Position numbers and translations under genes: made by a program. Shown here piece after piece: positions 1-7,514 of a DNA stretch of 64,000 bases (positions are counted from its first letter, which is position 1; each line of letters opens with the position of its first letter). The notes beneath the pieces were generated by a model. It saw only the letters and a program-made list of their open reading frames with translations. It was not told where the DNA came from and ran no database searches. The DNA is from Hyphomicrobiales bacterium (lineage in GTDB: Bacteria; Pseudomonadota; Alphaproteobacteria; Rhizobiales; Rhizobiaceae): positions 44,548 to 108,547 of the forward strand of contig UEIF01000023.1 in NCBI GenBank assembly GCA_900468805.1, in the 5' to 3' direction.

Positions 1-684
1 TCCCTCTTCGTTGCCGGCGCGACCGATCCAGACGGCGTTCATCAGGTCTGCCTGCGAGCAGGTGTGCCGCATGTGAACATCGACTTGCCGGGCAAATACG
101 CCCCGTCGATTATCTCCGACAACCGGCAGGGGGCGGAGATGCTGACGAGCGCGATAATCCGGCATGCCGAGGGGATGGGGCCGCTTGCCCCCGAGGATGT
201 ATGCCTTTTCGGTGGGCGCGATGACCACGCAAGCCGCGACCGAGTACTCGGCTTCCACGCGGTGAAGCAATCAATTTTCGGCGATGACGTCCCGAAGGAC
301 GATATCGAGACCACCGGATATTCTCCGGGGATGACCGCCCTCGCCTTCGAGCGCTTCTATGAGAAACATGGCAGGCTGCCGCGCTGCTTCTTCGTAAACT
401 CGTCGATTAATTTCGAGGGGCTCTTACGTTTCATGGGACGTCACGATGGCGAGGCCTTTGGCGACATTGTTGTGGGATGCTTCGACTACGATCCGTTCGG
501 GTCGTTTCTTCCGTTCCCCGTTTACATGATCAAACCAAACGTCTCGGAAATGCTCGATCGAGGGTTTGATTTGCTGGGGGAAGATGCACTGCCCGAGATC
601 ATCATGATCGAGCCGCAACTCGTGCTGCCGCGTACGGCGCTTGAAGGGCCTCTCGACGCCATCAAAGACCCAACGCCCGCTTGA
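1..684 (+). CDS. LacI/Cra-type transcriptional regulator, C-terminal part (5' end outside the window)
   Basis: The frame is open from base 1, so the DNA-binding N-terminus lies to the left of the window. What is visible is a periplasmic-binding-protein-like effector domain: a stretch reading VPHVNIDLPGK, then a DHASRDRVLGF segment, then a C-terminal FLPFPVYMIKPN segment followed by a helix. This is the usual end of LacI/GalR regulators, which bind a sugar or sugar phosphate and control a sugar operon. The nearest likeness by eye is the fructose repressor Cra/FruR class. The ligand and target genes cannot be told because the regulated operon would be upstream. The next 200 bases on this strand hold no gene. 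Confidence 0.7.
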   Translation, partial: SLFVAGATDPDGVHQVCLRAGVPHVNIDLPGKYAPSIISDNRQGAEMLTSAIIRHAEGMGPLAPEDVCLFGGRDDHASRDRVLGFHAVKQSIFGDDVPKDDIETTGYSPGMTALAFERFYEKHGRLPRCFFVNSSINFEGLLRFMGRHDGEAFGDIVVGCFDYDPFGSFLPFPVYMIKPNVSEMLDRGFDLLGEDALPEIIMIEPQLVLPRTALEGPLDAIKDPTPA

Positions 685-882
685 CGGCCTGCCGATCATT
701 CGATCGTCTGCTGCCCTGAATTCACGAATTCAAGCTGAGATTTGGTTCGCCTTCCACCGAAAACAATGTGCTTCGATTGGCGGGATGGCATCAATGTTGC
801 ATGGCGAAGACAGGGCCACCGGGCAGCCAATGTCGATGCTCCGCTCGGTGGACGCCATCCGTCGGCGGCGCGCCCGCCCTCG

Positions 883-1554
883 TCATCGATCAGCTTCCTC
901 GCCTATCCTGGGAAAGAGTTGCAAAACATTTGAGCCACTCGTTTGCACCTCAGCGCCAATTTTTTGGCGAGCGGAGCTACGTTCGCCTGCACTCTGGATC
1001 GCCGAGACGAACCCCTGCCGTTGGCGGTAGTAGTCCGGTTTGGCAGGAAGGGTCAGGTCAAATTCCTCGAGCATCCGCTCGATGATGTCCATGGCCTCTG
1101 CCGCCAACCCCGCATACCCTTGCTGGCGTCGCTCGAAGAATCCATCATAGCCTGGGCCCGAAAGGTCCAGGCTATCCAACGCATATGTGAGGTTCTTCAC
1201 ACGGTTCGAGAGCCACAGGATTTGTTCTGAAAGTTCGGCATTGAAAAGGGCCCAATTGACTTCCCTGGGAAGGACAAGCGTGGGCTCCGGAACGTGAAAA
1301 GTAAACTCGCCCTCGTCCATGGGATTGAATTCGGGCGTGTCGTGAACGGCCGCGTAGCTTGCTCCGACAAAGTCATCAAGCGCCAGTACCGTCATCATTG
1401 CGAGATTTCTTGCCTCGGCTTTCGGTCGCCGATCCAAACCGCTCTTCGCAAGTCGAATGATGGACGGAACCAAAACGCCGACAGCTAAACTGCCAGCCCC
1501 GATGAACGCCCCCATTGCCATAATACCTTGGGCGGATTCGAAGAACTGCGTCAA
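883..1554 (-). CDS. Membrane-anchored protein of unknown function
   Basis: The product is about 223 residues. Residues 12-35 form one hydrophobic segment (MAMGAFIGAGSLAVGVLVPS), so it is probably anchored by its N-terminus with the rest in the cytoplasm. The remainder is helical and charged and has no motif I recognise; a segment around residues 105-160 (LSEQILWLSNRVKNLTYALD) could form a coiled coil. The start is a TTG preceded by GAGGTG; an ATG at residue 12 would remove the residues before the hydrophobic segment. It stands alone, with a decayed region on one side and the LacI-type gene on the other. No function is proposed. Confidence 0.5.
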   Translation of the reverse strand: MTQFFESAQGIMAMGAFIGAGSLAVGVLVPSIIRLAKSGLDRRPKAEARNLAMMTVLALDDFVGASYAAVHDTPEFNPMDEGEFTFHVPEPTLVLPREVNWALFNAELSEQILWLSNRVKNLTYALDSLDLSGPGYDGFFERRQQGYAGLAAEAMDIIERMLEEFDLTLPAKPDYYRQRQGFVSAIQSAGERSSARQKIGAEVQTSGSNVLQLFPRIGEEADR

Positions 1555-1918
1555 TATTCACCTCGTTGGGTGTGAGATGTGAGTTGCGTCAATAAGCGCG
1601 CGTAGACGGAATCAGCACTTTCAACTCCAGTTTGCCTTGAACCGAAGAAATAGGAAACCGCCTTGGTAGGAGCTTCGGTGAACGTCTAAGTGTCAGCATA
1701 TCAAGTGAGGCTAAGCCCACTGGCTTTCAAGGGGCCGTCTTCCGGGAATTGGCCAAAGCAAGACCGCTGTCCCTAGAGTACGAACGCTATTGAGGGCTTC
1801 GTTTTCATGCGCGGAGTCGTCGTTTGCGCTCCAGTCCTTAATCCTCTTCTTGCCCGGAGGCGGTATGCGGAATGAAATATGCCGGGAAACGTCGATCCAA
1901 GCCGACGATCGGCAGACC
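1555..1918. other. Intergenic stretch without a supported gene
   Basis: Only short open frames with irregular codon choice are present on both strands. It borders the VapC-like remnant and is probably decayed DNA. No tRNA, promoter or repeat was recognised. Confidence 0.4.
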
Positions 1919-2095
1919 TCAAATTGGCGAGGAAGGTTCCAGCGGCGCTCGATACAAAAGCACCCGACCGCTTGGCATGAGTTGGGAGAGGAAATAGAGG
2001 TCGCGGACGTTGCCGGTCAACACGCTCGCACCGAGCTGGCGCGCCTCGAGGAAAGCGAGGGAACGTTGTTGAGCAGCGTTTCTTACAGATATTCG
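1919..2095 (-). pseudogene. Remnant of a VapC-like PIN-domain toxin (C-terminal part)
   Basis: The minus strand reads as an uninterrupted 59-codon frame from just after a TAG (bases 2096-2098) to a TGA. It contains FLEARQLGASVLTGNVRD followed by LSQLMPSGRVLLYR. This is the closing portion of VapC-family PIN ribonucleases, where the TxNxxD segment carries a metal-binding Asp. The N-terminal half with the first catalytic acids is not found in frame and no antitoxin gene is adjacent, so it should be inactive. The similarity is judged by eye and the fragment is short. Confidence 0.5.
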
Positions 2096-2177
2096 CTACG
2101 TGTTCCACAAATCTGGCCCCCACATCATGGGACGTCATCAGTGTCACAACGTCAGCCAACAAATTGAGATTTTTGTT

Positions 2178-2495
2178 TCAGAGGCCCTGCGGAAACCGAA
2201 GTGGCTCGACGCGCTCCTCGCGCAGAGCCGGGTCGCAGACCAGCGAGAGGGCGCAAATGCCAGCCTCGAGGGCAGCGTTGAGAAGGCTCTGCCGGAACTC
2301 CTCCGGGCTGACTTCCCCGATCAGCGCATCAGCGCAAGCCTTGACGGCTATGACGTAATCCTCTCCATCGTCGAGAGGCCAATCTTCTATGAGAACACGC
2401 GCCGCGTCGGTCAGGTTCCGGACGATCATTTGCGGCTGACTGTTGTGAAATTTTAGTCCGATCGGCGCAAAGGCCGAATATCTATTCGCTGCCAT
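2178..2495 (-). CDS. DUF982 family protein
   Basis: A small soluble protein of about 105 residues. The pattern VRNLTDAARVLIEDWP, then YVIAVKACADAL, then FRQSLLNAALEAG matches the DUF982 family, which is common in multiple copies on rhizobial plasmids. Its function is unknown. The ATG at 2495 is preferred because family members begin shortly before the F-x-P-I/V strand (here FAPIGLKF); a TTG at 2555 would add 20 residues. It is a single gene, and the decayed toxin lies directly downstream of its stop. Confidence 0.7.
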   Translation of the reverse strand: MAANRYSAFAPIGLKFHNSQPQMIVRNLTDAARVLIEDWPLDDGEDYVIAVKACADALIGEVSPEEFRQSLLNAALEAGICALSLVCDPALREERVEPLRFPQGL

Positions 2496-2555
2496 GCCTT
2501 CACCCAGTCCATTGAGAGCGTCATTATACACGACGAAACCGCGCTTGTATTTCAA

Positions 2556-2900
2556 TTAGTTAAAACAGCGTTAACGTGGCGAGAGTTGCTGATTGCCCCC
2601 GCAGAATCGCGGACACCGAAGGAACCCGACGGCGGCACCGTAAGCATTCCGTCGTGGGGGGTCGATCGTATGCACGCGCTGACTTCTCAGGTGATCGCGT
2701 GTTGTCGGGCTTGCTGTAGGAGAGATATGAAATGGCGCTAAGAAGCCGGAATATGCCTCATCGCCGAGCGTCGCAGTATGTTGATTTATGCATAGGCAGT
2801 TTGCGAAAGCGGCATTTGTCATTGCAGCCGAGCGGCAGTAAAGCACGGCCCATGTTGACGGCCTGCCGATACGTCGGTGTTTGCCGTCGGTAGCAACACA
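2556..2900. other. Intergenic stretch, possible untranslated transcript on the plus strand
   Basis: No convincing protein gene is seen. The stretch ends in a good plus-strand Rho-independent terminator (2901-2935) with no plus-strand gene before it, so a small RNA could be made here. A four-codon frame with a GGAG-type ribosome site (start at 2727) is probably chance. Confidence 0.3.
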
Positions 2901-2935
2901 CGGGCGCTCCCTGATCAGGTCGAGCGCCCGTTTTG
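2901..2935 (+). terminator. Rho-independent terminator without an upstream gene
   Basis: Bases 2901-2909 (CGGGCGCTC) pair perfectly with 2922-2930. The loop contains the self-complementary CCTGATCAGG, which can extend the stem. TTTTGTTT follows, so it works in the plus direction. No plus-strand protein gene precedes it within 2 kb. Confidence 0.65.
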
Positions 2936-3101
2936 TTTGAGCCGACTGGACGCTTCGCAGGTACTCGATCAACAAGGCATCAAGCGAGAAAAAGAGCGCG
3001 GCCCGTGGCCGCTGCAGGATTGGCAGCGTTCGCCGAAAGCGCGATGCGTAGGCGATCCCCTCCGCATTGTCTGCTTATCTCCTCTCCCCGCCGTTGCCCA
3101 C

Positions 3102-3144
3102 GAGCCTGCGGAGCAGGAGCCCCAGGCTCCTGCTCCGCAGGCTC
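3102..3144. repeat. Perfect 19-bp inverted repeat with a 5-base spacer
   Basis: Bases 3102-3120 (GAGCCTGCGGAGCAGGAGC) are the exact reverse complement of 3126-3144, separated by CCCAG. No T-run follows on either strand, so it is not an ordinary terminator. It lies in a gene-free stretch. It may be a REP-like palindrome, a protein-binding site or an extrusion-prone cruciform; the sequence alone does not decide. Confidence 0.85.
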
Positions 3145-3497
3145 ACTTCACGGAAGATCAAGAGAGGAGGTTATGACTGAGACAGAATAAACCAGAGCCC
3201 ATCACTGCCCGCTTGCTGCAGCGAGCGGCCGTTCAACATCATCAAACCTTCAGATGAGGTAATCCAAATACGTCCATCATAGTTCGCCTCCCACCGGACG
3301 TGTGCTGCGCTGAGCGCCGGCGGCACCAGACCAACCGCCCCGATCGTCAACATTCTGCCCCGATCTCGAAGATTGCATTGGCCCTGGCCCTTGTGGCAGA
3401 GACGAGAAACATCGTTGAAAGCGCCATGGCGGTTTGTCGGGCCAACGCCGAGAGACCGCTCACCTGTGTCGACAACCATTTTAGAGCTGATGCCCAC

Positions 3498-4001
3498 ATG
3501 GACCCATTGATGACCGCCTCGATTTATACCGACTATGTTCATGATTTGAAGGCGACGCTGGACGACCTTTATGAACGGCCAGATCGATACCAGACCTTCG
3601 ACCTTCACATCGAGCTGGCGATGGGTGATGCCCTTCTCGTTTATCAGACAAGACGGCAAAAGGGGCAAACGGATACGATCGCCTATGCCCGAACGCCAAA
3701 AGGCAACACGCAGGTTTCGCCGGCCACTGCCTATCAGCGGGTTTCTGCCTTCTTAACGATGCAGAACCATATTGCTCTGACGGGCGAACCCATGATCGGC
3801 CTCAACGCGGAATATCCGCACGCTGTCATCAGCTTCGAGCACAGGGCCAAGGGCGCGCCATTCAAGAGTTCGATGAAGATGATCTTCGTCGGGGTCAATG
3901 ACGCAGACGACGCCAGCCGTTATCGTGCAATAACGAAAGAACCCGCTGCCATCGTCACCACACGACCGCACCATTCGGTTAGGCTCTGGGAGTGGAAGTA
4001 A
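3498..4001 (+). CDS. Conserved-looking protein of unknown function
   Basis: The product is about 167 residues from the ATG at 3498 (MDPLMTASIYTDYV...). The frame is open further upstream to 3300 with candidate starts at 3300 and 3426, but the upstream residues look less protein-like and no start has a clear ribosome site. The protein is soluble, mixes helix and strand, ends in SVRLWEWK and has no motif that I recognise. Third-position GC preference supports coding. It is flanked by gene-poor DNA on both sides. No function is proposed. Confidence 0.5.
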   Translation: MDPLMTASIYTDYVHDLKATLDDLYERPDRYQTFDLHIELAMGDALLVYQTRRQKGQTDTIAYARTPKGNTQVSPATAYQRVSAFLTMQNHIALTGEPMIGLNAEYPHAVISFEHRAKGAPFKSSMKMIFVGVNDADDASRYRAITKEPAAIVTTRPHHSVRLWEWK

Positions 4002-4499
4002 GCGCCAAGAAACGGTGCAACATATCCAAGCTCCGCACCGTGCTGCGCCTCCAAACCGCGTTTACTGCCAGTACAAGCTAGCGTGCAAAGAAATTCGATC
4101 AAGTTGCGGCGAGCGGTCGCAACCTCCTCATCTCCGTCGAAACCAGAGCCAAGGCATCGAAGTTCCTTTCGCAATCGGGCCGCGGCCGGCTCTCGCCATA
4201 TGCCGACCTCGCCGCTTCGCGCTTCCGATGCGTGGAAGATCTTCATATCCGGCGAGGCAGGCCATGGTGACCGACCAGGAAGGCGGTAAGCACTGACCGG
4301 CTCTCTTACCGCACGGCATCGCAGGGTGAGGACAACGGCGATTATCCCTTTTTGCGCCAGATCACCCAATCGCGACGGGCGCAAAATCCGGGCAAGTGAT
4401 TACAGGCTTGTTCATCACAGCGTTCCGGCAGCCCATAAGTTCATTGTGCACCGGCCCATCTCTGACCTATACAGGCTGGACGATTGTCCGGAGGACCAC
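4002..4499. other. Intergenic stretch before the PAS-HisKA_2 kinase
   Basis: Frames on both strands are short and overlap one another. None has a ribosome site or a recognisable motif. The upstream control region of the following kinase should lie in its last 100 bases. Confidence 0.4.
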
Positions 4500-5585
4500 A
4501 TGGATTCCACAGGTAACACCACCCCCGACGACGTCGAAAAGCTCGCAGAGATGCCCCACTTGGCTGAAGCGCTCGAGGCCGAGCAATTCCGTCAGTTTCT
4601 GGACCACATTCCCTTCGGCGTCTGTGTATCAAGTCTCGACGGTGACGAGCTCATCATTTTTGCCAATCCTGTCTTCGAGCGATTGGTTGGTCTCGAAGCA
4701 GCAAAACTTCAAGGCCAGGGTTGGCATGCGATTACTTCTGAAATAGCACATCAGTCCGACGGCCGTCCTCTGAGCGTAGCAGTTATCGGTGACGAAGAGT
4801 ATCTCGGGCGGTTTACCGCACGGGTCGGCGAACAAGCGGCGAGTATCGATGCCTGGTCCAACAGGATTCTGGACGATGCGGACAAGCCAGTGTACCGGCT
4901 GGTCGCGTTGTCGGAAGTTATCGAGAGCGACCGCGACGAGCGAGCGGCGCTCGCCCAGGAGCTACTGGACAAGGACACTCTGCTAAAGGAACTCCAGCAC
5001 CGCGTAAAAAACAATCTGCAAATGGTAACGGCGTTGATAAGGCTGGAGGCCCGCAACACGCAGAAGCAAGTCGTGCCAGAACAATTTGAAAGACTGGCCG
5101 GGCGCGTCGATGCCCTGGCGCTTCTCTACCGCTCGCTGTCGGAGGACGAAAAGGGGGAGACGGTGGACCTTGGCGTCTATATCAGCCAAATCGCCTCCGC
5201 GGTCATGGCCGCCCATGCGACAGAAGGAATCCGGCTCAACCTGAAGGTCGACGCCTGGCCCGTCTCGATCAACGCGGCCATGCCCGCCGGTCTTGTGGTC
5301 AACGAACTGATGACAAATGCGCTGAAACACGCCTTCATCGGCAGGGAGTCGGGCGAGATTGCCGTTGAAAGCATTGTCGACGAGACAGGCTGCACGGTCA
5401 CCGTCGCCGACAATGGAATCGGACTTCAGCCCGGAACGGTCTGGCCAAAACCGGGCAAGCTCAGTGCTTTGATCGTAAAATCCCTGGAGCAGAACGTGAA
5501 GGCAAAAGTCGTCATGGAGACCGCTTCGCAAGAGGGTGTGAGAGTGCGCCTGTTTTTTGCCCGGGACTTGGCGATGAACGCCTGA
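4500..5585 (+). CDS. PAS-domain sensor histidine kinase, HisKA_2 type
   Basis: A cytoplasmic kinase of about 361 residues. Residues 25-145 form a PAS sensor (FLDHIPFGVCVSSLDGDELI). A short linker helix follows, then a HisKA_2 dimerisation box with the phospho-acceptor His167 in ELQHRVKNNLQ. The ATPase part has the N box (VVNELMTNALKHAF) and G1 box (VADNGIGL). There is no transmembrane segment. The ATG at 4500 follows GGAGG at the right distance; an in-frame start at 4326 lacks one. No receiver lies next to it on the plus strand; the regulator on the opposite strand at 5722-6153 is a possible partner. The PAS ligand is unknown. Confidence 0.85.
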   Translation: MDSTGNTTPDDVEKLAEMPHLAEALEAEQFRQFLDHIPFGVCVSSLDGDELIIFANPVFERLVGLEAAKLQGQGWHAITSEIAHQSDGRPLSVAVIGDEEYLGRFTARVGEQAASIDAWSNRILDDADKPVYRLVALSEVIESDRDERAALAQELLDKDTLLKELQHRVKNNLQMVTALIRLEARNTQKQVVPEQFERLAGRVDALALLYRSLSEDEKGETVDLGVYISQIASAVMAAHATEGIRLNLKVDAWPVSINAAMPAGLVVNELMTNALKHAFIGRESGEIAVESIVDETGCTVTVADNGIGLQPGTVWPKPGKLSALIVKSLEQNVKAKVVMETASQEGVRVRLFFARDLAMNA

Positions 5586-5721
5586 GAAGACGCGGCTGGC
5601 GGCTTGTCCACAGTTGCGCCTGAATGGCTATTTTTTTGGGATGGCCAAGGCAAACATAGGTCGTTCCACTTTCAAACGCCCCGCGGCCGCAAGATCACAT
5701 GTCGATATCCGCAATACCTTG

Positions 5722-6153
5722 TCATGCGTGCCGACGGATGGTCCGGGGCTGGGCATCAGCGGCCAAAACGAGACTGGTCGGCGGTTCTACATCCTCGTTG
5801 CCGGCAACCACGGCAGAAATATATTGCAGTGCGTTCTTCATCCCGTTGATCGTGTAGGGTTTTTCGATTGCCCCGAGAGCCCCGACGAAATCTTCGGGAA
5901 GACGCTTGATGTTTCCACTCACGAACACGAACGGTATCTCCGCTTCCGCGAGGCGCCGCCCCACGTCTATTCCAGTGGGGCCGTCCATGAGATGGATGTC
6001 GACAAACGCGAAATCCGGGCTCGAAACAGCCAGAAGATCACGAGCCTGATCGCTGTTCATCGCAACGCCAATCACGTCGTGCCCCTCCGTTTCCACTTCA
6101 TTTTCCAGTTCCATGGCAAGCAGCATCTCGTCCTCGACGATCATCACCCTCAT
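5722..6153 (-). CDS. Single-domain response regulator, partner of the LOV kinase
   Basis: A 143-residue receiver with no output domain. The acidic pocket is E7-D8-E9, the phospho-acceptor is Asp52 in FVDIHLMDG, the switch Ser is residue 79 and the conserved Lys is residue 98 in EKPY. About 30 residues of tail follow the fold. Its ATG overlaps the stop of the LOV kinase (ATGA), so the two are translated together and the kinase most likely phosphorylates it. With no DNA-binding part it should act by protein contact or as a phosphate sink or relay, as single receivers beside HisKA_2 kinases often do. Confidence 0.88.
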   Translation of the reverse strand: MRVMIVEDEMLLAMELENEVETEGHDVIGVAMNSDQARDLLAVSSPDFAFVDIHLMDGPTGIDVGRRLAEAEIPFVFVSGNIKRLPEDFVGALGAIEKPYTINGMKNALQYISAVVAGNEDVEPPTSLVLAADAQPRTIRRHA

Positions 6154-7277
6154 TTTTTATTCTCCTGATGGTCGTCGACAAGTAATGTCACATCGACAAT
6201 AGTTTTACGGCCCTCGTTGCTTCGCACGATGTGAGCGCCAAGCTGTTGCGCCGAAGCTTCCAGAAGCAGCCGACCATAGTCCGCGCTTTCCGGGTCGGGC
6301 TGGACGGGTTCGGCAATATCCTCCACACGGATGCGGAAATGCCCGTTAAGCCGCTTGATCACAACATGGATTTCACCACCGCCGTCGCTCAAGCCGCGTC
6401 TGACCGCATCGCCTACCAATTCATTGACGATCAGCGAAAGAGGTGTCGCCTTGACGGCCGGCACATACAGCGGCTGCAGGTCTAGGGTCAGATGAATATC
6501 GTCTCGTCCGAGCGCGCCGATGAGATCGGTGACGAGCTCACGGGCAAAATCGGAGACGTCAAATCTCGATATATCGTCAAGTGTGAACAGCTTGCGATGA
6601 ACCGTGCTGAGCGCTTCCACCCGATTGAGGAGGGCCATTAGGGTTCGTCTCCGGCCCTCGTCTTTCGTTGTCCGGGCCTGCAGCTTAACGATCGAAGCCA
6701 TCGTCAAAAGGTTGTTTTTTACCCGATGATCAACTTCATGGACGAGAAGTGTCTTTGCGGCGAGCGCGGCTTTAAGATCTGCGGTGTTCTTGGCTACCTC
6801 TTGCTCTGCCTGATGCCGGGCTGCTGCCAATTCGGCCTCGCGGCTCTTCACATCGGTGAAGTCGAGCTGCGAGGCAAAGTAATAGACGATCCGACCCTCA
6901 TCGTCCCAAACGGGGCTAATGAAGAGAGCGTTCCAGAACGTGCTTCCGTCCTTGCGATAGTTTAGGATGTCGACCGCAACGTCTCGACCTTCACCGACCG
7001 CCTCTCTGATGCGCGTCACCGTTGTCTTGTCTGTCTCAGGTCCCTGCAGAAGCCTGCAGTTGCTTCCAACCAATTCTTCTCTCGAGTAGCCGGTGAGCCG
7101 CTCAAAGGCGCTATTGCTGAATATGATGGGGTTATCACCCTGGTTGGGATCTGTAACGATCATCGGCATACGCGTCGCTTTAAAAGCAGCCGCGAACGGA
7201 TCTTCTCGGACATGGCCCGCGACAAGCCTGTCGCCGGCGCTTTGAGCGTCGGTAAGGTATTGATCCTTTTGCCGCAT
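6150..7277 (-). CDS. LOV-domain (blue-light type) sensor histidine kinase
   Basis: A soluble kinase of about 375 residues. Residues 27-145 are a PAS/LOV domain with the flavin-adduct motif GSNCRLLQ (Cys74), the FMN-binding Asn106 and Asn116 (NYRKDGSTFWN) and the signalling Gln137 (FASQLDF). All residues needed for LOV photochemistry are therefore present. A coiled linker (about 146-175) leads to a HisKA_2 box with His184 in VDHRVKNNL, then an ATPase domain with an N box at LIVNELVGDAV; the canonical G1 Asp-x-Gly is weak (VEDIAEP). The ATG at 7277 is preferred because GAGAGG precedes it; a TTG at 7292 would add five residues. It is coupled to the receiver by an ATGA overlap. Confidence 0.88.
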   Translation of the reverse strand: MRQKDQYLTDAQSAGDRLVAGHVREDPFAAAFKATRMPMIVTDPNQGDNPIIFSNSAFERLTGYSREELVGSNCRLLQGPETDKTTVTRIREAVGEGRDVAVDILNYRKDGSTFWNALFISPVWDDEGRIVYYFASQLDFTDVKSREAELAAARHQAEQEVAKNTADLKAALAAKTLLVHEVDHRVKNNLLTMASIVKLQARTTKDEGRRRTLMALLNRVEALSTVHRKLFTLDDISRFDVSDFARELVTDLIGALGRDDIHLTLDLQPLYVPAVKATPLSLIVNELVGDAVRRGLSDGGGEIHVVIKRLNGHFRIRVEDIAEPVQPDPESADYGRLLLEASAQQLGAHIVRSNEGRKTIVDVTLLVDDHQENKK

Positions 7278-7514
7278 AAGCCTCTCGCACAAATTATGCA
7301 GGACCTAACGCTGTATTGAAGGTCTGGTTCCGATGGATGAGGCGCTGCTGCGTGTCGACTGCCGTCCCTTCCCTCGGGCATAGGCGCCTTCAATGCGAGT
7401 GGATTTCCCCCTGTTGAATAGGTGTGCGGAAAACTCCTGCTGATCGCGATAGAACGCAAAGTGGCCCTGGCCGTTGCAGCGCTGTCGCCGCATCGTCCTT
7501 CGACTTGTCCGGGA

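Noticed and set aside
2727..2741. Four-codon frame with a GGAG ribosome site
   Set aside because: Such tiny frames arise often by chance and no attenuator structure follows directly.
2571..2975. A 134-codon minus-strand frame before the palindrome
   Set aside because: It runs across the orphan terminator and shows random composition and no ribosome site.
3920..4384. A 154-codon minus-strand frame overlapping the unknown gene at 3.5-4.0 kb
   Set aside because: It overlaps a more plausible plus-strand gene and has no motif.
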